A stretch of DNA of 64,000 bases from Ailanthus altissimus (lineage: Eukaryota; Streptophyta; Magnoliopsida; Sapindales; Simaroubaceae). The translations under genes and the position numbers were made by a program. Location: positions 16,713,501 through 16,777,500 of the forward strand of contig OX327711.1 of the NCBI GenBank assembly GCA_946807835.1. The letters are read 5' to 3'. Under the pieces are notes generated by a model that was given only the letters and a program-made list of their open reading frames with translations, was not told the origin of the DNA and made no database searches. Positions 58,323 through 64,000 of the stretch are shown here, one piece after another (position 1 is the stretch's first letter; each line of letters opens with the position of its first letter).

Positions 58323-58590
58323 ATGGCCAATGCCAACTCAGCTTCAACCAATACAATGAACTTTAATCAAATTACAACCTCAATTAATTACAATTTTCTT
58401 TCTTTAGTAAAGTTGACAGATCAAACTCTGTAATATGGAGATCTCAGGTACTCATTGCAATAATAGAAAATAGACTGGAAGAATTTCTTATTAGAACAAA
58501 AATATATCTCATTTAGCATATAAAATCTGTCAACACAGATTGATCTGTGATTATTACAGAGAATTCATAATTCATTGGATGAGACAAAAT
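58323..58590 (+). pseudogene. Copia gag N-terminus
   Basis: MANANSASTNTMNFNQITTS begins 18 bp after the primer binding site; LSLVKLTDQTL and LIAIIENRLEEFLI fit the opening of Ale-type gags (LKLT..NY..W..Q). A TAA replaces the usual Tyr-Trp region. The frame is lost at the poly-C tract. Confidence 0.6.
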
Positions 58591-58593
58591 CAA

Positions 58594-58614
58594 CCCCCCC
58601 CCCCCCCCCCCCCC
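58594..58614 (+). repeat. C21 homopolymer
   Basis: Twenty-one consecutive C residues at the edge of the insertion in gag. Very unusual in this AT-rich DNA. Confidence 0.9.
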
Positions 58615-60365
58615 AAGCCCACCAAAACCCATTTTTCTTTTATTTTAGCTATCAAAGGGAAAGAAAATACAATTCTTCTTCTTCTCTAAGTGTCCTTGCC
58701 GAGAGAAAACATAGGTAAGTCCTCTTGCCTCTTGCTTTTAATTTCTTATTTTTCTTTGTTAACTTATGAATATTTTTAAGTGATTAGGTTATGGGTAATG
58801 CTTTAAACATGGATTTAGACCTCTTAGTATTAGGAATTTTCTAATTAGAGAGAGATTTAGACAATTAAGATTTTAGAGAGAGAAAGCTAGTGAGAGAGAG
58901 AGTATCCAAACTTTTGAGAGCATGATTATCACTCTAATTTAAGGTTTTTATTGTTAAATTTTATGTTGGAGTGTAGAATTTCATAAAATTGAGGGATTTG
59001 AGTTTTAGGAAAAACTCTAACCCTTGATTTTGGGGGTAATTTTGAAATTCACTAAATTAGTGGCTTAAATTATTATTTTCTTCATTTTAGGACTCGTAGA
59101 AAATTTATGAAACAAGTTGGACATCATACCGAAAAGTTCGCATCGATCAAACAAGTTAGTAAGTGTATTAACTCGTTATGTTATTGTTTTGTGTAATAGA
59201 TTCTGTTTAGAATCATTAATTTAGGTATTAATTTTCTTATCAATCAATAATAGTACACTTTATCTCATTTAGGAGGGTTCCCGAGCGTGACTTATCCCGA
59301 CAACGCGTTTCCGATAAACATCATCACTTTTTGGTGAGTGAGATTTATATTACATATATATATAATTTATTTCTCATATTAAAGATTTCGTTTATTACGT
59401 ATCATTTTTATTAAGTCTATGAAACATAGTAAGTATTTAATTTTTAGTTAAATTATTTATTTTACTTTATTAATTTAAATTCTTGGACATATTTAAATTA
59501 AGTATTTATTGTACGTTATGAAAAATGCATTTATATTATAGTTTGACTCCCCGAACATTTGTAAGTAATGTTATAGATTGTTTATATTAATATAAATATG
59601 TTTAAATGATTTATTGTTTAAGTATAAAGCTTGAGATGAGATTCAATGAGTTTATAATTGTTAAAATAAAAGTAATTTTCAAACCACTAAGTAGTACCCT
59701 CCCCTATTAGCTAGAGATATGAGATTCAGGCCTTTGGGGCCCATCTATACACATACATAGGTTTTGGACTGTGTGTATGAGCGTTTTTGCTCTTTGAGAA
59801 CCAGTTTGCTCTGTGCATGTGTAAGACGATAATTTGAGATGATATATAGATAAGTACGTCCAATGCTCTGCCCAAGGGATATTCTGAATACGACGAGATT
59901 TTCCTCTCTGGATACTAGTTTAGTGTAATGTTTTAAAGACTTAATCATTTATAATATTATATTATATCTTGTAGAACTTTTATTTGTAGCATGATTAAAA
60001 TGAGATTTGATGATTCTTATAATACTTTTAAATTATTTACATTATTTATGTTAAGATTGATATTTATGGTTTAAAGGTTTATTATTATTTTTGTTATTAT
60101 TATCAATTTTATTTTCTCTCATTTTATTTTAAAATTATTTCACTCACTGAGTTTCGTAAAAACTCACCACCCCCACCTTTTTCCTTCACTTTTTCTCATC
60201 TCATGAGACAGTAGGCGTCCTCAGCTTAGCGACTAGTTAGGGTGGGTAATGTGGTTTAATGTATTTTTATGAGCCATATAGGATATATGGACTCTCTTTT
60301 TTTCGTTTGGGCCTATAGGAATTTAGCATGTTTATCTTATAGATTATGAATTTGTATTATGGTAT

Positions 60366-60397
<32 letters not shown>

Positions 60398-60830
60398 TTT
60401 GTGGCTTTTGATACCATGAGCTTGATAACTCTATCTTAGATACTAAGAATATGTTGGTGTATGAGTTATAAGTGTATTAATTTTCATTGATGTTGATGTG
60501 GTGAATTATGAATGAGATATGAGAAGTTTGAAAGTTTGGTTGATAGTATTGTGTTTATAAAAGTATTATTCTTTAAATTGCAAGTTTGGGAATGTCCATA
60601 AAACAAGAGAAATTCTATCAAAATTTCGGTAAAATTTTTAGTGTAGTAAGCATTCTTGAATTGTCCATAGGATAGCAGTCAAGATCCGTCCTAAAGTTTA
60701 TAAAAAATTGCAGGGCGAGTCGTTTCAAAAACAGTTTGACTCTCAGTTTAAAGCAAAATCGATTTAAGTCAAAAGGCAGTTGTCTTCAAACAAAATGGTT
60801 CTCTTTCAATGTATGTGTATTTCTTAGTTA
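58615..60830 (+). mobile_element. Insertion in Copia gag, LTR-like, no ORF
   Basis: About 2.2 kb. Contains GGACTCGTAGAAAATTTATGAAACAAG, CACTCACTGAGTTTCGTAAAAACTCAC and GGTGGGTAATG, words reminiscent of Gypsy LTRs, plus a (TA)n/T run at 60364-60400. Termini were not identified, so it may be a solo LTR or a mixture. No coding potential. Confidence 0.35.
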
Positions 60831-61019
60831 TTGATGAATTAGTTAGTTATTGAATGTCAGATTGATGATATTATTCAACACTTAGTTATTGATGAATTAT
60901 CTTCTATTGAATGTCAGATTGATGATATTATTCAACACTTAGTCTCAAGTGTTGGATGATATTATGATCCAACAATAGTTCTTATAATTAGTAGAATAAG
61001 GGACATTTACAATAACTCT

Positions 61020-61860
61020 GGATGAAGCATATGCTATGCTCCTAGCTCAAGAAAATAGGATTCTGCATAATAATAATGGAATCAGTGTGAATAATCTGAT
61101 TGAGGCTCATTGTGCAAGTAGAAATCAGAGGAGATGATTTAATAGCTTTGGCTTTGGAAGTGCTAATAACAACTATCAGAATATATTTACAGGAAATTAG
61201 AGTTATAATAATTCTAGTAGTTTTAGTAGAAATTTTAGAAGAGGAAGAGCTGTATTTGCTGGTAATAACGGTCAAGGCAGATTTGTTAATAATTTTTGCA
61301 GAAACATGTTTCAATTAGGAAGAGAAAGTCATGCTAAAAATAACAAATTAATTTGTCAAATATGTGAAAGTAAGGGCATTCAGCTGCTAAGTATTTTTAT
61401 AGGTTTGACAAATAATATATTTCAAGGCAAGGAAGTTTTTTCAATGGCTTTAATTTTAGTAATGCGCACCTGTTTTAGGGTTAAATAGTGGAAATACTGA
61501 TCCTTCAAATGGTTTAGTGTCCGATAAGGCAGCATTTATAGCAGCTCAAACTACATTAGAAGACTTCTTTGAAGCAGAATGGTATGCACCAGAGAGCTTA
61601 GTGGATTCAAATTAATATATTGAATCAGGTGTTACTCATCACTTGACTCATGATGCTCAGAATATTGGTGTAAAGAGTGCTCAAGTCCTTACTAAGAATC
61701 CTATTTCCCATTTTATAACTAAGCATATTGAGTTTCATATTCACTTTCTAACAGATAAAATTGCTGTCAAAGTAGTGAATATTAGATTTGTACCCAGCAT
61801 AATTAAGTTGTTGATGTCTTAACAAAGCCACTGTCACCTCCTCAATTTGCCTATTTTCGA
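61020..61860 (+). pseudogene. Copia gag zinc knuckle and protease/pol end, internally deleted
   Basis: LDEAYAMLLAQENRI starts at about 61020. The knuckle CQIC..KG then shifts frame (61351-61400) with the last Cys replaced. WYAPESL and GVTHHLTHDAQN (about 61580-61660) mark the protease, where the Asp of the D-S-G triad region is altered. Text after about 61690 (HFITKHIEFHIHFLTDKIAVK) already belongs to the C-terminus of RNase H, so integrase and RT are deleted. Confidence 0.65.
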
Positions 61861-61905
61861 AACAAGCTCATGGTCTTGCCTCGATCTTGAGCTTGAAGGG
61901 TACAT

Positions 61906-62298
61906 TGATGAAGTGTGCTCAAGTGTTGCTGCTGTTATTGAAATTTTAAGCTAACAAAATGTAAAGTACAAAATGTGAGATGCTCACTTGAAGAGTTATG
62001 AATTGAAGGAATCAGAAACATTGTTGAGTTAGTAATTAGTTTTAGAGTTATATAAGCTTGTTGACGTGACATGTGAGTCAGCAAATCAAGTGTAAAATGT
62101 TGCTGATGTGACAAGAAAGTTTTAAATTGTATTCTCTCTTTCCCGTCAAAAGTTTGTTGTAACAAACTTTTGGCCAAGTCTTTTAGTTTTGATTAATGAA
62201 TAAAATCGTCAAGTTCGGTTCATATATTCCTCTACTCATAAACTTTCTCTTCTCCAAAACTTTCTCGGCTGCCAAACAGCTTTTACAGAAACTTTATA
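61906..62298 (+). repeat. 3' LTR of the intron-2 Copia
   Basis: TGATGAAGTGTGCTC to AAACTTTATA. Aligns with the interrupted 5' LTR. Confidence 0.75.
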
Positions 62299-62788
62299 AT
62301 CATCAAGTATTAGAAAAATGAGACGAAAGCTCAATATAAGTAACTCATAATCAGTATAAGAATTTGGGTAGTTCAGTTGACGTAGTGGAAACATTAAAAG
62401 ACGAAGGTCTCTACGAAAAAAAAAAGTATTGATTGACAAGACTAGATCTACGAACTTATTCTTAGTTTTCCCTAAAAGATTAAAGTCATCGAAGTTTCTT
62501 TAAAGACTATGAAAACCACTTTAAACACAAATTTTAGGCCTAAAGTGACAAAATTTGATCGACGTAACAACCGAAGTCTATTAAAGATAAAAATGAAACA
62601 AAATTAAAAAAAAATAATTAAAAATGAATTTGATGCCTGAAATGGCAGAATTTAACCAAAATTAGATGGATGTGCGGCAAAAGGCGACGAGTTTTCCTAT
62701 CTTCATCACAAGCTTCGATGTCAATGCATTCATGAAAACTAGAAGCAGAAAGAAATACAGAAGATTCTTGCAGAAACCGACCTTACTG
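62299..62788. other. F-box intron 2, exon-proximal part
   Basis: Non-coding. Begins with the second copy of the ATCATCAA..AAGTAACTC unit. No gene. Confidence 0.5.
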
Positions 62789-64000
62789 TATCCGAAGGGC
62801 CTGAAGATGCTCGTCTAAAGTATATGTCTCCAGCTCAGGTGTCCTTTCTAACACGCTTGCAATGGCAGGTAGGTTCCATTCTCTTATCCTTGTCCCAAGT
62901 GTTAAATTCTTAAGCTTTGAAGATGGAGAAGTCATATCCTTGCATATTGACGTAATCTAAACATTATCAAGAAAAAAGAACCAAAAGAACCAAAAATGTT
63001 AATCATACATATAATAAGATACAAAAACCTATTTATATGCCCACATTAATAAGTAAAGCTGGACCTGCCCCATTGATCGATGCTTCAAATAAGATAGTCA
63101 TTTTAGGGAATATTAAATACATGTATCAATATAAAATATTGAAGGATATTCGCTCTATTCAAACAAAATTATAGAATAATGATAAATAAAAAATTTAACA
63201 GGCAGTGATTGAAAACCTACTTGAAGGCACCAAGTATCGACGGTAACTTTCTGGACGTGAGGAAGCTCTTCAAGAAACTTCTTTAATCTATGGAAATTCT
63301 TCTCTCCGGGACTGATCAAAAGTTCACCATTGAACTTGTATCTTCTTTTGAAGATACCCCCGAGCAAGCTGATAGAAATAATATTAGGAGCCGAGATTTC
63401 TATCACCAATGTACTTGGCTGCACTTTCCCCCAAGAACCATCTATCACTAATTTTTTCAAATTCGAAGAGCTCACATCGAAAACCTGACTAACCCCATCG
63501 CAGCAGTGCAACCGCAAGGATTCAAGCATGGGACTACCTGATAAAACTTTTCCAATGATTTCATTACTCAACTTCGCATAGCCAATGATTAAAACCTTGA
63601 GTTTAGTCCAAGAAATACTCCCCATTAGCTGAAAATCACAGTATACGATATTCAATATCCTCAATGATGAAGAGGAAAATATATATTGAGGTAAAACATA
63701 GGGTTCAGCGTCGTCCATTAAATGTCTTCTTCCAGCGTAAGTAAAATTCAGACTGAGCTCCTCCACATGGCGTTTTGTGGCGAAAAGGACCCACTCATCT
63801 GCTTGCGAACTGAAAGACTGTTTATATCTAAAACGTCTAACGAGGAACTTTTCAATTTTCGAAGCATTGTATAGCCCTAGGGTTTTGTCGACAATTGAGG
63901 CCCATTTTTGTGAGGAATATTTGTTTGGGCAGTGGCAATAGAAGTTGAGACTAGGAACTGCAGTCCAAACAGTGAGCCATCTCTTCGATAAAACGCAGGT
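62789..64000 (-). pseudogene. F-box/LRR/FBD gene, 5' end beyond window, last exon displaced and decayed
   Basis: Exon 1 enters at 64000 within the F-box (CVLSKRWLTVW, VPSLNFYCHC) and is open to 63221 (donor GTAGGT). It reads the same LRR-like order as the gene at 37939-40244: HVEELSLNF, LPQYIFSSSSLRILN, LSGSPMLESLRLHCCDG, SSNLKKLVIDG, LPHVQKVTVDTWCLQ. Exon 2 (62956 to about 62789) carries SSKLKNLTLGT and ERTPELETYTL and ends near ATACAGTAAGG, so coordinates of its end are uncertain by a few bases. The expected FBD exon is found only as a broken piece at 56390-56535, beyond a 5.5 kb Copia. If spliced past the insertion the protein would still lose the FBD part. Confidence 0.75.

Larger units (their letters stand above)
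56798..62298 (+). mobile_element. Copia element in F-box intron 2, with further insertions
   Basis: The 3' LTR 61906-62298 (393 bp) matches 56798-56960 plus 58090-58304, so the 5' LTR carries a 1.1 kb insertion. The primer binding site TGGTATTAGAGTTTGA is at 58305; the gag ATG at 58323. A second insertion (about 58590-60830) splits gag. Zinc-knuckle and protease remnants are at 61300-61680; most of integrase and RT is deleted; the C-terminal pol text at 61715-61800 runs into purine tract GCTTGAAGGG. Probable target duplication ATTAT (56793-56797) / ATCAT (62299-62303). Confidence 0.72.

Overview
The window looks like nuclear DNA of a eudicot plant: AT-rich, with small-exon genes whose introns carry GT/AG borders, F-box/LRR/FBD genes, and many nested LTR retrotransposons. 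No tRNA or rRNA genes, CRISPR arrays or bacterial operons were seen. Host genes are few: a ten-exon bifunctional FMN phosphatase/riboflavin kinase gene (3207-6217, minus) with an in-frame stop in the kinase part; an apparently intact three-exon F-box/FBD gene (37939-40244, minus); and a second F-box gene entering from the right edge (62789-64000, minus) whose decayed last exon lies about 6 kb away beyond a Copia insertion.

Layout. 1-2230: LTR element with a primer-binding-site tandem array. 2231-8500: FMN/riboflavin gene and flanks. 8560-20535: stack of decayed Copia elements, one split by a second Copia, which is itself split by a 2.7 kb solo LTR. 21131-22790: 1.7 kb foldback element. 23590-32453: a complete, very young LTR retrotransposon (details below). 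32587-35250: Copia LTR fragment. 37939-40244: F-box gene. 41675-55716: Tat-type Gypsy element carrying two nested Copia insertions, a 43-bp satellite-like array and a TRIM in its 3' LTR. 56390-64000: disrupted F-box gene with a Copia and further insertions in intron 2.

The most notable object is the element at 23590-32453. Its 2722-bp LTRs differ at one base by eye, it has perfect 5-bp target duplications (GTAAT), and on the minus strand it has an initiator-Met-type primer binding site and a polypurine tract. It has no recognisable gag or pol of its own. Its interior carries, in antisense, (i) a broken pararetrovirus-like RNase H tail with a long C-terminal extension and (ii) an intact intronless LOG-type gene (cytokinin riboside monophosphate phosphoribohydrolase family) with its own TATA box and poly(A) signal. 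The LOG protein ends in KKRKIDLNLTP, a basic nuclear-signal-like patch joined to an exact DLNxxP EAR motif. A recently mobile element carrying a potentially functional hormone-activation gene, possibly originally in the position of a caulimovirid 3' gene, is the best candidate for an undescribed system here. That interpretation is inference; the structure is read directly from the sequence.
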